DNA of 64,000 nt from Thermomonospora echinospora (GCF_900108175.1 NZ_FNVO01000003.1:372001-436000), one strand, 5' to 3'; counted from the first letter of the stretch, positions 51,179 to 60,216 are shown. Translations and numbers: made by a program. Notes: generated by a model from the letters alone, not told the origin.

Positions 51179-52297
51179 TCAGCGGCGCAGCGGCACCAGG
51201 GCCTCGATGATGGTGCCGCCGCCCGGCCGGCTGGAGACGTGGACCCGGCCGCCCAGCAGTTCGGCGCGCTCGGCCATGCTCCGCAGCCCGTAGGAGTCGG
51301 GGCGGCGGCCGGGGGCGAACACGTCCTGGATGGAGAAGCCGGCGCCGTCGTCGGCGACCCGCAGCCGTACCTGGTCGTGGTCGTGCTCCAGCAGCAGGTG
51401 GACGACGGACGCCCGCGCGTGCCGCAGGCAGTTGCCCACCGCCTCCTGGGCGATGCGGTACAGCGCCGTCTGGACGTGGTCGGGCAGCGCGTCCTCCAGT
51501 TCCCCGGAGACGGTGACGGTGACGTCCGGCGACGGCTGCCGGGACCCGGCCTCCCGGGCCAGCGTGGCCAGCGCCGCCGTCAGCCCCAGGTCGTCCAGCA
51601 CCGGCGGGCGCAGCCCCCCGATGGCCGCCCGGGTCTCGGCCGCCGCCAGTTCGCACAGCTCCCGCGCCAGCACCAGCTGGTCGTGTGCCTCGGCGGCGGA
51701 GCCGTGGGACAGCGCCTGGTCGCAGGCCGACAGGTGGAAGCCCAGGCCGGCCAGCCGCTGCGCGATGCCGTCGTGGATGTCGCGCACCAGGCGGGCCCGT
51801 TCGGCCTCCTGTACCTCCACGGCCCGCTCGGCGAACCGCTCGGCCGAGTGCTCGCGCTCCTGGGCGTTGCGCAGCCGCCGGCACGAGTGCAGCACCGGGG
51901 CGAACAGCGCGGCCAGCGCGGTGACCAGGTCGATGTCCTCCTGACGGCAGGGCCCGGCCGAACGGGTGTCGATCACCGCGATGGTGGCCCGGCCGCCCAC
52001 CGACACCGGCAGCGCGGCGCCCCGCCCGTCGGCGTGCCGGCGCGGCCTGCCGTGCGCCGCGACCCAGCCCACGTCGCCCTCCCCGAGCGGGACGGGCCGG
52101 CGCCCCGGGCACTCCAGCACCCGCTCCTCCTCGTCCAGCACGTACACGTCACAGAACGGCAGGTCTGCCGCCGAGCGCACCACCAGCCCGGCCAGCTCCA
52201 CGGCCATGTCCGGCAGCACCCGGTCCGAGCAGGCCACCGTGACGATGCGCACCAGCAGATCACCGCCCCGCCCGGCCAGCAGCTCCAGCGCGTTCAC
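51179..52297 (-). CDS. NarL-type sensor histidine kinase with GAF domain
   Basis: 372 aa. The N-terminal half (about 10-145) is a GAF-like sensor, and a short coiled coil follows. The HisKA_3 box has His175 (RLVRDIHDGIAQRLAGLGFH). The HATPase has the N box AVGNCLRHARA and the G boxes VADDGAGFS and YGLRSMAERA. No membrane segment, so it is a cytosolic sensor. Three Cys in the sensor region (CSDRVLPD, PFCDVYVL, LECPGRR) could sense redox or metal, though this is speculation. It lies 99 bases after its response-regulator gene on the same strand. Confidence 0.92.
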   Translation of the reverse strand: MNALELLAGRGGDLLVRIVTVACSDRVLPDMAVELAGLVVRSAADLPFCDVYVLDEEERVLECPGRRPVPLGEGDVGWVAAHGRPRRHADGRGAALPVSVGGRATIAVIDTRSAGPCRQEDIDLVTALAALFAPVLHSCRRLRNAQEREHSAERFAERAVEVQEAERARLVRDIHDGIAQRLAGLGFHLSACDQALSHGSAAEAHDQLVLARELCELAAAETRAAIGGLRPPVLDDLGLTAALATLAREAGSRQPSPDVTVTVSGELEDALPDHVQTALYRIAQEAVGNCLRHARASVVHLLLEHDHDQVRLRVADDGAGFSIQDVFAPGRRPDSYGLRSMAERAELLGGRVHVSSRPGGGTIIEALVPLRR

Positions 52298-52396
52298 GGC
52301 CCGCCCGCCCTCCTCACCCGCACCGCCGGCGCCACCCGGCCACCGGCCGCAGCACGCTCACCGGGCCGCCCACACTCGCCGGGGCGCCCGCGGTCT

Positions 52397-53053
52397 TCAC
52401 CGGAACAGGCCCTCGCGCAGGGCGACGGCGATGGCCGCCGAGCGGTCGGTGACCTCCAGCTTGCGGTACAGCGCCCGCAGGTGGCTCTTGACCGTCTCCT
52501 CGCTGAGCACCAGCCGGGCCGCCATCGCCCGGTTGGACAGCCCGGCGACCAGCAGCGACAGCACCTCGCTCTCGCGCTGGGTGAGCCCCCGGTCGGCGCC
52601 CGGCCAGAACTCGCCGCGGTTGAGCCGGGCCGCGCTGGCCGCCATCCGGCCCGCCAGCGTCGGGTCGACCACCGTCTCGCCCTGGGCGACCTCCTCCAGC
52701 CGCCGCACCAGCTCCAGCCCGTCCACCCGTTTGAGCAGGTAGCCGCCGGCGCCCGCGCGCAGCGCCTCGAAGACGTACTGCTCGTCGTCGTAGACCGACA
52801 GGAACACCACCCGGGTGTCCGGCGACCGGGTGGTCAGGTCCCGGCACAGGTCCAGGCCGCTCTCCGGGCCGAGCCGCACGTCCAGCAGCACCACGTCCGG
52901 CTGCAGCGCGGTGACCAGCCGTACGGCCTCCCGGGAGGTACCCGCCTGGCCGACGACGCGCACCCGGCCCGCGAACCCGGCCAGCATCGCCTGGAGACCG
53001 GCAAGGATCATCTCGTGGTCGTCGACGAGGACCACGCGCACAGGGGGGACCAT
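52397..53053 (-). CDS. NarL/LuxR-family response regulator
   Basis: 218 aa. Receiver domain 1-120 with the acidic pocket DDHE, phospho-acceptor Asp58 (VVLLDVRLG), Ser in VVFLSVYDD and Lys in GYLLKRVDG. The C-terminal LuxR helix-turn-helix is LTQRESEVLSLLVAGLSNRA then LSEETVKSHLRALYRKLEVT. Partner of the adjacent kinase. It is divergent from the phosphoribulokinase gene across 182 bases, so control of that gene is possible. Confidence 0.94.
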   Translation of the reverse strand: MVPPVRVVLVDDHEMILAGLQAMLAGFAGRVRVVGQAGTSREAVRLVTALQPDVVLLDVRLGPESGLDLCRDLTTRSPDTRVVFLSVYDDEQYVFEALRAGAGGYLLKRVDGLELVRRLEEVAQGETVVDPTLAGRMAASAARLNRGEFWPGADRGLTQRESEVLSLLVAGLSNRAMAARLVLSEETVKSHLRALYRKLEVTDRSAAIAVALREGLFR

Positions 53054-53235
53054 CCGAGCAACATAACAACCTGAACTACCGGTCAGTAGCCCCCGTTACG
53101 GTCCGTCCGCACACCGGCGGCGGGCGATTCACCCTCCGATCACCCCCGGACTCACCTGGAAGGGTGAGGACCCCCGGGAACCGGGCGCCTAACGTCGTGT
53201 CCCGTCAGAGGAACGGTGCGGACGGAGGACATCAG

Positions 53236-54186
53236 GTGCCCCATCGGATCGTGCACATGCTCCGGGCGCGCGGCTCGGCCCGCCGCCCCGTCATGCTCGC
53301 CATCGCGGGGGACAGCGCGGCGGGCAAGACGACACTGACCCGGGGGCTCGTGCAGTGTCTGGGGGCGGACCGGATGACCGCGGTGTGCGTGGACGACTAC
53401 CACCGCTACGACCGCGCGGAGCGCCGGGACAAGCCCTTCACCGCGCTGCACCCCGACTGCAACCACATCGACATCATGGAGCAGCACCTGCAACTGCTGT
53501 CGATGGGCGAGCCGATCCTCAAGCCGGTCTACGATCACTCCACCGGCGAGCTGGTACGGCCCGAGCTGGTCGAGCCGCGCGACTTCGTGATCGTCGAGGG
53601 GTTGCTGCCGCTGCACACCCGGCTGGCCCGCGCCTGCTTCGACATCACCGTCTACCTGGACCCGCCCGAGACGCTGCGCCACCAGTGGAAGATCCAGCGG
53701 GACTGCGCCAAACGCGGCTACACGCCCGAGCAGGTGCGCGCCGAGCTGGCGCGCCGCGAGCCCGAGAGCGCCGCCTACATCCGGCCGCAGCGCCGCTGGG
53801 CCGACATCGTGGTCCGCTTCGCCCCGGTCGCCGGCCGCGCCGACCCGCCGGACACCCCGCTGTCGGCCGAGCTGCTGCTACGGCCCACCATCGACCATCC
53901 GGAGCTGCGCGGGGTGCTCGACGACGCCGAGCACCGGGCCATGCACCTCAAGCTGCACCGCGACACCGACGGCCGCCCGGTGGACGCCCTGCACGTGCAC
54001 GGCTACGTGTCGCCGGAGGAGTGCCAGGTCGTCAAGAAGGCGATCTGGGAACGGCTGGGCACCGGCACCACCCTGCCCGGCTCACTGGGCAGGCTCGCCG
54101 ACGGCGCCGACAGCGACCCGCTGGCCATCACCCAGCTACTGCTGCTCTACCACCTGCTGGACGCCAACCGCCGCCAGGCCGCCTAG
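53236..54186 (+). CDS. cbbP: Phosphoribulokinase
   Basis: 316 aa from the GTG at 53236 with GGAGG seven bases upstream. P-loop GDSAAGKTT (25-33), then CVDDYHRYDRAERR, the ribulose-phosphate-binding stretch HPDCNHIDIMEQH and the Walker B-like FVIVEGLLPLHT. DITVYLDPPETLRHQWKIQR is the lid region typical of PRK rather than uridine kinase. It phosphorylates ribulose-5-phosphate to the RuBisCO substrate. It is 4.4 kb from cbbL with a two-component system between. No cysteine pair for thioredoxin control of the plant type is evident. Confidence 0.92.
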   Translation: MPHRIVHMLRARGSARRPVMLAIAGDSAAGKTTLTRGLVQCLGADRMTAVCVDDYHRYDRAERRDKPFTALHPDCNHIDIMEQHLQLLSMGEPILKPVYDHSTGELVRPELVEPRDFVIVEGLLPLHTRLARACFDITVYLDPPETLRHQWKIQRDCAKRGYTPEQVRAELARREPESAAYIRPQRRWADIVVRFAPVAGRADPPDTPLSAELLLRPTIDHPELRGVLDDAEHRAMHLKLHRDTDGRPVDALHVHGYVSPEECQVVKKAIWERLGTGTTLPGSLGRLADGADSDPLAITQLLLLYHLLDANRRQAA

Positions 54187-54279
54187 TCCCCTTGGTGATC
54201 GCCCCACTGGGCGGCCTGCGACCGCGGGCGGCGCGGGGAGGCCCGGAGCCCTGCTCCGGCCGCGCGGCCCTGCGGTACC

Positions 54280-54322
54280 GGGAGGGCGCCGACGATCTCG
54301 CTGGACCCGTCGGCGCCCTCCC
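54280..54322. terminator. Bidirectional terminator hairpin between cbbP and the VWA operon
   Basis: GGGAGGGCGCCGACG (54280-54294) pairs perfectly with CGTCGGCGCCCTCCC (54308-54322), a 15-bp stem with a 13-base loop. It lies between two convergent genes, 94 bases after cbbP. Confidence 0.85.
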
Positions 54323-54431
54323 GGCCTGTCCCCGGCTGGTCGGGCCACCACCGGCGTGCGCGGGGATCCGCCGCGGGAGCCGCCGGAGCGTCGGCTTCGG
54401 CGGGAGCCGCAGGAGCCGTGCGGCGACCGGC

Positions 54432-55049
54432 TCAGGCGTCGCGGCGGGAGCGGTCCCGCAGGCGGCGGGTCTGGTCGCGCATCCGCTGGGCCTCGGCCTC
54501 CAGCAGCCGCCCGGCCAGCTCCGTCACGTGCTCGGCGATCAGGTCGAGCTGGGCGACCAGCTCGTCGGCGGCGGTGCGGCGGGTCGTCCGGCCGCGTCCG
54601 GCGGCGAACCAGCCGGGCAGGTTGAGGTAGGTCTCGAAGCCGGCCGGCAGGTCGGTCCGCACGGCCCTGATCAACTCCTGGCGGGCCCGGGGGTCGGCGG
54701 CCAGCGGGTCGGGCCGGGCCAGCAGGTCGTCGAGTGTGTCCCTGATCTCCTTGAGCCGCACCATCGCCGGGGGAGGCATCCGCCCGGCGTGCGCGGCCAC
54801 CCGTTCCACCAGCCGGTCCAGGTCGGCGCGCAGCCGCTCGATCTCGTCCTCGGCGCCGGCCACCACCAACGTCACCCTCTCCGGCGGCGCGGCCAGCGCT
54901 CCGGCCGCGTACAGCCCGGCGACGACGAACGGCCAGGAGGAGCCGGTCATGCCCGCGGCGTGCAGGCCGAGACCGGCCAGCCCGCAGGCCGAGCCGACCA
55001 GGTTCTTGGTCGATCCCAGATAGCGGACCAGCCGGTCACTGATAGCCAC
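54432..55049 (-). CDS. Membrane-anchored coiled-coil hypothetical protein
   Basis: 205 aa, not recognised. Two hydrophobic segments near the start (about 12-34 and 37-55: NLVGSACGLAGLGLHAAG, WPFVVAGLYAAGALAA) are followed by a charged helical region with coiled-coil periodicity (EDEIERLRADLDRLVERVAA, and again near the C-terminus). It begins 14 bases inside the end of the VWA gene, so the two are translationally coupled. It may anchor or regulate the VWA/substrate-binding lipoprotein from the cytosolic side. Confidence 0.75.
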   Translation of the reverse strand: MAISDRLVRYLGSTKNLVGSACGLAGLGLHAAGMTGSSWPFVVAGLYAAGALAAPPERVTLVVAGAEDEIERLRADLDRLVERVAAHAGRMPPPAMVRLKEIRDTLDDLLARPDPLAADPRARQELIRAVRTDLPAGFETYLNLPGWFAAGRGRTTRRTAADELVAQLDLIAEHVTELAGRLLEAEAQRMRDQTRRLRDRSRRDA

Positions 55050-56616
55050 GGATCTCCCTGAACACCACGTCCAGCGGCTGGGAGCGGGCGTCGAAGGTCC
55101 GTCCCCCGGTCAGCTCGGCCAGCGCGCCCATCTCGGTGACCGCGGCCTCGCCGAACAGGATGGGGAACACCGGCACGCCCCGTACCCGCTCCGGCAACCC
55201 GGCGAAGCGGGCGCGGAAGCCGGCGAACTCCAGGCCGCCGGTGTTCTCCCCGTCCGACATCAGCACGATCGAGGTGAACCGGTCGGGGTCGCGGGCCGCC
55301 TGCTCGTCGGCGACCCCGTAGGCCCGCATCAGGCTGTCATAGATCGCGGTGTCGCCCCCGGCGGTCAGCTCCCGCGCCCGTTCCCGGATACGGCCCAGCT
55401 CGGCCTCGGGCGCCTCGGCCGGGACGGTGTAGGAGACCGGCTGCCCAGGCGTGCCGCTGAACGGGATGAGCGTGACCTCCTCGCGGTTGTGGAACCGCTC
55501 GAACCGCCCCGCCCCGCCCGTCAGCGCGACCAGCGCGGTGCGCAGCGCTTCGATCCGCTCGCCCTTCATCGACCCGGACACGTCCAGCACGTACAGCGTG
55601 CGGGACGGCCGGCGGAACTTGTCGTAGTAGGCCGCCAGCAGCGCCTGCACCGCGTCCGGCCGGGCCGGGAACGGCAGTTCGGGCGGTATCGCCGCAGGTT
55701 CCGCCGGGGCCGCCTCCGGGTTGACCGGACGCCGGTGGGTCTCGGTCATGATGCGGCGCTGCACGTCCGGCCGCCGCAGGTACTCCCCCAGCCTGCGGTG
55801 GGCGTCGGCGGCGTGCGCGGGCGCCGAGGCCAGCAGGGTGAGCGGGTAGTCGGCCGTCACCACCCCGTCCCTGGGATAGATGATCGTGAGCGGCTCGCGG
55901 AGCTTGCCGGAGGCGCCGACCGACCGCAGCACCGACTCGTAGTTGATCAGGCCGTCCACCGAGGAGCCCTGCCGTCGTAGGTAGGCGTCCGACAGCCAGC
56001 CCGACGAGCCCGCCGTCAGCGTCTGGCCGGCGAAGAAGTCCGTCAGCTTCGGGCCCGCCGCGTCGATGCTCGCCGCATCCAGCGCGCCGCCCCGGCCCGA
56101 CAGCGCGGACGCCACCGCGACCAGCGCGGAAAAGCCCGAGTTGGACGCCGCCGGGCTGGTCATCCCGTAGGTGAACCGGTGACCGGCCGCCGCCTCGGCG
56201 ATGTCGGCCCAGGTCGGCGGCCTGGTGTGCCAGCCCAGCCGCTCGGCCGCCGACCGCCGCACGCCCAGCACCACGGGGGAGATCATCGTGGTGGTCGCGG
56301 TGCGGAGCCTGCGCTGCGCGTCGCGGTGCAGCGACAGATAGCGGTTGGAGGAGAACCACACCGCCTCGTAGCGGCCGTCGGCCCTGCCATCCACGACCTG
56401 CCGGACGCCGTCGAGCGTGCCGGCGTACTCCAGCCTGACCTTGACGCCGATGTCGCGTTCGGCCTGGTCGAGGATCGGCTTCAGATCGGCCAGCTCACTG
56501 CCCGCCAGCACCCTCAGCACGCCCTCGCGCGGCTTGTCCCCGGGTTCGTCGCCGCCCCCGGTGCATCCGGACACCGTGAGCAGCAGTGCCGCGGCCAAGG
56601 CGGCCGCACGGCGCAT
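55036..56616 (-). CDS. Lipoprotein with substrate-binding and von Willebrand A domains
   Basis: 526 aa from the ATG at 56616. The start overlaps the stop of the 49-aa ORF (TGATG). Lipobox LTVSGC: a short basic signal peptide with Cys near residue 19. Residues about 35-300 are a type-2 periplasmic-binding-protein fold (solute-binding-like, VLRVLAGSELADLKPILDQA), about 340-525 a VWA domain with a complete MIDAS: DVSGS, a Thr in GGDTAIYDS and Asp in MSDGENTG. Such fusions sit on the outer face of the membrane and probably bind a metal-bridged ligand. No permease genes are nearby, so it is unlikely to be a transport receptor. Confidence 0.87.
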   Translation of the reverse strand: MRRAAALAAALLLTVSGCTGGGDEPGDKPREGVLRVLAGSELADLKPILDQAERDIGVKVRLEYAGTLDGVRQVVDGRADGRYEAVWFSSNRYLSLHRDAQRRLRTATTTMISPVVLGVRRSAAERLGWHTRPPTWADIAEAAAGHRFTYGMTSPAASNSGFSALVAVASALSGRGGALDAASIDAAGPKLTDFFAGQTLTAGSSGWLSDAYLRRQGSSVDGLINYESVLRSVGASGKLREPLTIIYPRDGVVTADYPLTLLASAPAHAADAHRRLGEYLRRPDVQRRIMTETHRRPVNPEAAPAEPAAIPPELPFPARPDAVQALLAAYYDKFRRPSRTLYVLDVSGSMKGERIEALRTALVALTGGAGRFERFHNREEVTLIPFSGTPGQPVSYTVPAEAPEAELGRIRERARELTAGGDTAIYDSLMRAYGVADEQAARDPDRFTSIVLMSDGENTGGLEFAGFRARFAGLPERVRGVPVFPILFGEAAVTEMGALAELTGGRTFDARSQPLDVVFREIRGYQ

Positions 56617-56765
56617 CACAGGTCCCCACCGTCCCGCTCGTCCAGGGCGGTACGGATGGCCTCGCCGTCCGGGATGATCGTGGCAGCCCGTCCCGGCGCG
56701 ATCGGCGCCACCGGCTCGGGCGGGGTGAGGACCGGTTCGTCACCGGTTTCGCTCGTCCGGTTCAA
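56616..56765 (-). CDS. 49-aa coupled ORF between two substrate-binding-protein genes
   Basis: Starts at a TTG at 56765 with GGAG eight bases upstream. It reads NRTSETGDEPVLTPPEPVAP after the start and ends RTALDERDGGDL. Its stop overlaps the next ATG (TGATG). It is acidic and Pro-rich, with strong codon bias. It lies in the same frame as, and right after, the stop of the upstream substrate-binding gene, so it might instead be a former C-terminus cut off by a stop codon. No family recognised. Confidence 0.55.
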   Translation of the reverse strand: MNRTSETGDEPVLTPPEPVAPIAPGRAATIIPDGEAIRTALDERDGGDL

Positions 56766-56795
56766 TGCGGTCGTCTCCAGGTTGCTCGGGAGGTC

Positions 56796-57884
56796 TCAGG
56801 GAGTGCCGTCGCCGTAGCCCTTCTCAATGCCCCGCAACAGGCTTTCGAGGGCGTCATAGGAGGGCGTGTCGACGACGTTGACGAGGTTCGCCGTAACCGG
56901 CACCCGGTGCTCGGCCGTCACTCTGGCGAACTGCGCGGCGTCGGCGGTGCGGAACCCGTGCCGGGCCGCCAGCCGCTGCAACTGCGGATCGGTGGTCAGC
57001 AGCCGTCCCACCCGGTCGCCGGCGGGGGTGAGCGGGACGAGGGTGTGCCGGGAGATCACCGTGGGCACCGGGTAGGCCAGCAGCATCCCCGGCTTGATCT
57101 GGCCCTGGACGGCACGGCCCACGAACTGCGCCTCGTACACGCACACCAGCGGCGCCTGCCCCATGCCCACCGACAGGTAGTCCTCGAAGGGACCCTCACT
57201 GGTGCTCTCGGTGTAGCCCTGGTCGTGGAACAGCCGCCCCATCAGCGGCAGCACCCTGGCCTCCGCCTCGGCGTCGCGGACCACGGCGCTGCCGTTGGCG
57301 ACGAAGCTGGTGATCGCCAGGTACATCGCCGCCGAGTTGGAGCTGCGCGGGTCGGTGGTGGACACCAGCACGTCCTTGCGCACCGGATAGACGGCGTTGT
57401 CGTCGAGTTGGTCCCAGCGCACCCGCCTGCGGGCCAGGTCCAGGTAGCGGGCCACGTCGAACGTCCAGGTGCCGTCGGCCGCCCTGCCGATCACCCCCTC
57501 GGCCCGCAGCAGCGCGGCGATCGGCTCGAATGTGGCGATGGCCATCGGCGTGGAGAACGGCGAGTACCGGGCGGTGACCTGCCGGCGCTGCCGGATCCTG
57601 TCGGCCGCCGGGGAACTGCCGGGGAAGGCGAAATCGTAGCGGCCCAGGTCGACCGAGGTGGCGATCTGCCGGGATCCGGCGGGATCGGCCTGCACCCGCA
57701 GCCCGTGCCGCGCGAAGGCCGCGCGCACGGCCGGGTCGTCGAAGAACGCCTGCTTCTCCGACCCGATCACGCCGCGCACCGGCTGCGTCCGGGAGGGCGG
57801 GCCGGCGGCGCGGTCGAGCAGGACCGCGACCGCGACCCCGGCGGCCAGCGCGGCGGCCAGCACGAGGGAAAGGATCCTTTTCAT
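56796..57884 (-). CDS. Substrate-binding-type extracytoplasmic protein
   Basis: 362 aa with an N-terminal signal/anchor (MKRILSLVLAAALAAGVAVA; no lipobox Cys). The rest resembles bacterial extracellular solute-binding proteins of the tungstate/phosphate type (GVIGSEKQAFFDDPAVRAAF, YDFAFPGSSPAADRIRQRR, DPRSSNSAAMYLA). First gene of the operon with the 49-aa ORF, the VWA lipoprotein and the coiled-coil protein. Both proteins share the binding-protein fold, which suggests duplication and a joint extracellular role. The ribosome site is weak. Confidence 0.8.
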   Translation of the reverse strand: MKRILSLVLAAALAAGVAVAVLLDRAAGPPSRTQPVRGVIGSEKQAFFDDPAVRAAFARHGLRVQADPAGSRQIATSVDLGRYDFAFPGSSPAADRIRQRRQVTARYSPFSTPMAIATFEPIAALLRAEGVIGRAADGTWTFDVARYLDLARRRVRWDQLDDNAVYPVRKDVLVSTTDPRSSNSAAMYLAITSFVANGSAVVRDAEAEARVLPLMGRLFHDQGYTESTSEGPFEDYLSVGMGQAPLVCVYEAQFVGRAVQGQIKPGMLLAYPVPTVISRHTLVPLTPAGDRVGRLLTTDPQLQRLAARHGFRTADAAQFARVTAEHRVPVTANLVNVVDTPSYDALESLLRGIEKGYGDGTP

Positions 57885-58152
57885 TGGCGCTTCGAGCCTG
57901 CGCGCGCCCGCAGGCCGGGATCCGACCGCCGGGTGTCCCGCACATGAACGTCAGATGCCCAGAACTTCCGAACCGGACGAGCACCGCCCGAACGGGCATA
58001 CCCGGCAGCCTCTGGTGCCGGGGACGGCACCTGGGAGCCCTCGAACCGGCCCGCCGTCCGCATGCGGCGGCCGGGCAGCGGGCGTCCCCGGCGGGCGTTC
58101 CCGGCGCGCGGGCGGGCCGCCCCGGGACGCCGGGCGCCTCAGGATCGGCGGG

Positions 58153-58485
58153 TCAGCCGGCCGGGCCGCGTTTGAGGACGCGGCCGATCGCGGCGGCGAC
58201 CTCCTCCGACAGGCCGGGCGCCCCAGAGGTCACCAGATCGCCGGGCCGCTCCGGCGGCCTGGCCTCGCGCACGTGCCCGCAGGAACGGCACTCGACCTCG
58301 CCCAGCCGGCAGATCAGCGACGCCGAACCGCAGCCGGCGCACCGGTCCAGGCCCGCGGTCCAGTCGTGCGCCCCCTGGCAGCCGGGGCAGATCAGCACCT
58401 GCCGGTCGGCCCGTACCCCGCGCTTCCACGGGCTGGCGCCGCGGGCGGGATCGGTCTGCCGCGCCCCGCAGCGGAAGCAGGGCAT
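58153..58485 (-). CDS. Small multi-CxxC zinc-ribbon protein
   Basis: 110 aa from the ATG at 58485 (GGAGG upstream). Four Cys pairs: CFRC, CPGC, CAGC and CRSC, enough for two zinc ribbons. The tail (about 75-110) has GLSEEVAAAIGRVLKR. No family recognised; a nucleic-acid or protein-binding adaptor is likely. It precedes nothing in the same direction closely, and the peroxiredoxin gene lies 40 bases upstream on the same strand, so cotranscription is likely. Confidence 0.75.
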   Translation of the reverse strand: MPCFRCGARQTDPARGASPWKRGVRADRQVLICPGCQGAHDWTAGLDRCAGCGSASLICRLGEVECRSCGHVREARPPERPGDLVTSGAPGLSEEVAAAIGRVLKRGPAG

Positions 58486-58525
58486 CACGCCTCCAACAGC
58501 CTGGGCCGGGCGGACCCGGCCATGA

Positions 58526-58981
58526 TCACAGCGTGGCGAGCGCCTTGCGGTACTCGTCGATGTCGCGCGCGTCCGCAAGCGCGTTCACGACCTTCCAGCG
58601 CACGACGCCCTCACGGTCGATGACGAAGGTGCCCCGGACGGCCACCCCGCGCTCGGCGTCGAACACACCGTACGCCCTGGCCACCTCACCGTGCGGCCAG
58701 AAGTCCGACAACAGCGGGAAGGCGTAGCCCTCCCGGTCGGCCCAGGCCCGCTGGGCGAACATCGAGTCGACCGACACCGCCAGCACCCGCGCGTCCTCGC
58801 CCAGCGAGGGCAGCGCGTCGCGGATGGCGCCCAGCTCACCGGTGCAGACCCCGCTGAAGGCCAGCGGGTAGAACACCACAACGACGTTGTGCTCGCCGCG
58901 GTGGTCCGACAGCCGCACGGGGGTGCCGTGCTGGTCCGTCAGCTCGAAGTCCGGGGCGACGTCGCCCACCTCAACCGCCAT
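58526..58981 (-). CDS. AhpE-type 1-Cys peroxiredoxin
   Basis: 151 aa from the ATG at 58981. The peroxidatic site FYPLAFSGVCTGELGAIRD holds the only Cys in the chain, so no resolving Cys is present and an external thiol (mycoredoxin or mycothiol in actinobacteria) is needed. DVAPDFELTDQHGTPVRLSD is the N-terminal family signature. It reduces peroxides in the cytosol. Relatives are AhpE and BCP-like proteins; the single Cys favours AhpE. Confidence 0.9.
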   Translation of the reverse strand: MAVEVGDVAPDFELTDQHGTPVRLSDHRGEHNVVVVFYPLAFSGVCTGELGAIRDALPSLGEDARVLAVSVDSMFAQRAWADREGYAFPLLSDFWPHGEVARAYGVFDAERGVAVRGTFVIDREGVVRWKVVNALADARDIDEYRKALATL

Positions 58982-59201
58982 GACGCTCCTGCCGATCGGC
59001 CCGCCCGACGGGGCCCTGGGACGTTCACTCCCCGCAGGCGGGGAGGGACGGGCACGCCGCCGCCGGGCCGGACCCGCCCCACCGGCCGGCGCCGTCTCAC
59101 CGCACCGGTCCGTCCAGTCTGCCATCACGGCGTCGCAGGGCCGGACCCGCCCCGGCGCGGCGCCCGGCCGCCGAGCACGGCGCCGGGCGACCGCCGGTGG
59201 A

Positions 59202-59630
59202 CTACCTGCGGACCTTCGGGGCGACCAGCCGGGTGCCGGACCAGTCCTGGGCCGCGCTCATGCTGCTGGTCTGCGACAGGCCCGCGGTCGGGGCAGACTC
59301 CCCGATGTCACTGGGCTCCACGTGCCCTTCCCTGCCCACCTTGGGCGTCAGCAGCCAGATGTGGCCACCGTCGGCCAACGAGGTACGCGCCTCGACCAGG
59401 CCGTCGACCAGGTCCCCGTCCTCGTCGCGCCACCACAGCACCACGACATCGACGACATCTTCGTAGTCCTCGTCGACCAGCTCACCGCCGATGACCGCCT
59501 CGATGGAGCGGCGCAGCTCCTCGTCGCAGTCATCGTCATAGCCGATCTCCTGCACCACCTGGCTGGCCTTGAAGCCGAGCCGTTCGGCCAGGCTGCGCTC
59601 AGACTGCGCCTGACCCGCGGTCGCGCTCAC
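59202..59630 (-). CDS. DUF3052 family protein
   Basis: 142 aa from a GTG with GGGAGGA upstream. Family signature: ERLGFKASQVVQEIGYDDDC near the start, VLWWRDEDGDLVDGLVEART and GHIWLLTPKVGREGHVEPSD. It is acidic and probably cytosolic. The family is actinobacterial and commonly lies beside aceE, as here, but no function is known. Confidence 0.93.
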   Translation of the reverse strand: MSATAGQAQSERSLAERLGFKASQVVQEIGYDDDCDEELRRSIEAVIGGELVDEDYEDVVDVVVLWWRDEDGDLVDGLVEARTSLADGGHIWLLTPKVGREGHVEPSDIGESAPTAGLSQTSSMSAAQDWSGTRLVAPKVRR

Positions 59631-59796
59631 GAACGTCCTCCCAATGTCGATTGGCCACTCGGTGTGGCGTTGCGGGACAGTTCACACAAGTGATGGCCCC
59701 CAGCGCAAGTGCCTTGCGCGCTTTGGCGGGCCGCTCCACATGATCGGCACGTGCCATGCGGCGGAACATCTACCGAGCGTAACAAATCGCGGGGAT

Positions 59797-60216
59797 TCAA
59801 CCAGCCAGGAAGGACAGCCGCACCTGCCGGTCGGGGTTGTCGACGTTCAGGTCCACGACCGCCACCGACTGCCAGGTCCCCAGCGCCATCCGCCCGCCGA
59901 TCACCGGGATCGTGGCGTACGGCGGGACCAGCGCCGGCAGCACATGGGAGCGCCCGTGACCGCGGGAGCCGTGCCGATGCCGCCAGCGGTCGTCGGCCGG
60001 CAGCAGGTCGGCCAGGGCCGCCAGCAGGTCCTCGTCGCTGCCGGAGCCGAGCTCGATCAGCGCCACCCCGGCGGTCGCGTGCGGGACGAACACGTGCAGC
60101 AGCCCGTCGCCCCCGGCCTGCCGGCCCGCCTCCGCGGCGAACGACGCGCACTCGGAGGTGATGTCGTGGACCGTCTCCCGGCCACCGGTGGTCACCCGGA
60201 TCACCTTGCTTCTCAT
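59797..60216 (-). CDS. YjbQ/UPF0047 family protein
   Basis: 139 aa from the ATG at 60216. Signature residues: GLLHVFVPHATAGVALIELG, a His-rich patch (DDRWRHRHGSRGHGRSHVL) and PVIGGRMALGTWQSVAVVDL. The fold is a small trimeric beta barrel with metal-binding His. A thiamin-phosphate-synthase-like side activity has been proposed for relatives. It stands alone between DUF3052 and DUF1918. Confidence 0.93.
   Translation of the reverse strand: MRSKVIRVTTGGRETVHDITSECASFAAEAGRQAGGDGLLHVFVPHATAGVALIELGSGSDEDLLAALADLLPADDRWRHRHGSRGHGRSHVLPALVPPYATIPVIGGRMALGTWQSVAVVDLNVDNPDRQVRLSFLAG

Noticed and set aside
53236-54186. Uridine kinase
   Set aside because: The ribulose-phosphate region and the lid match phosphoribulokinase, and RuBisCO genes are close by.
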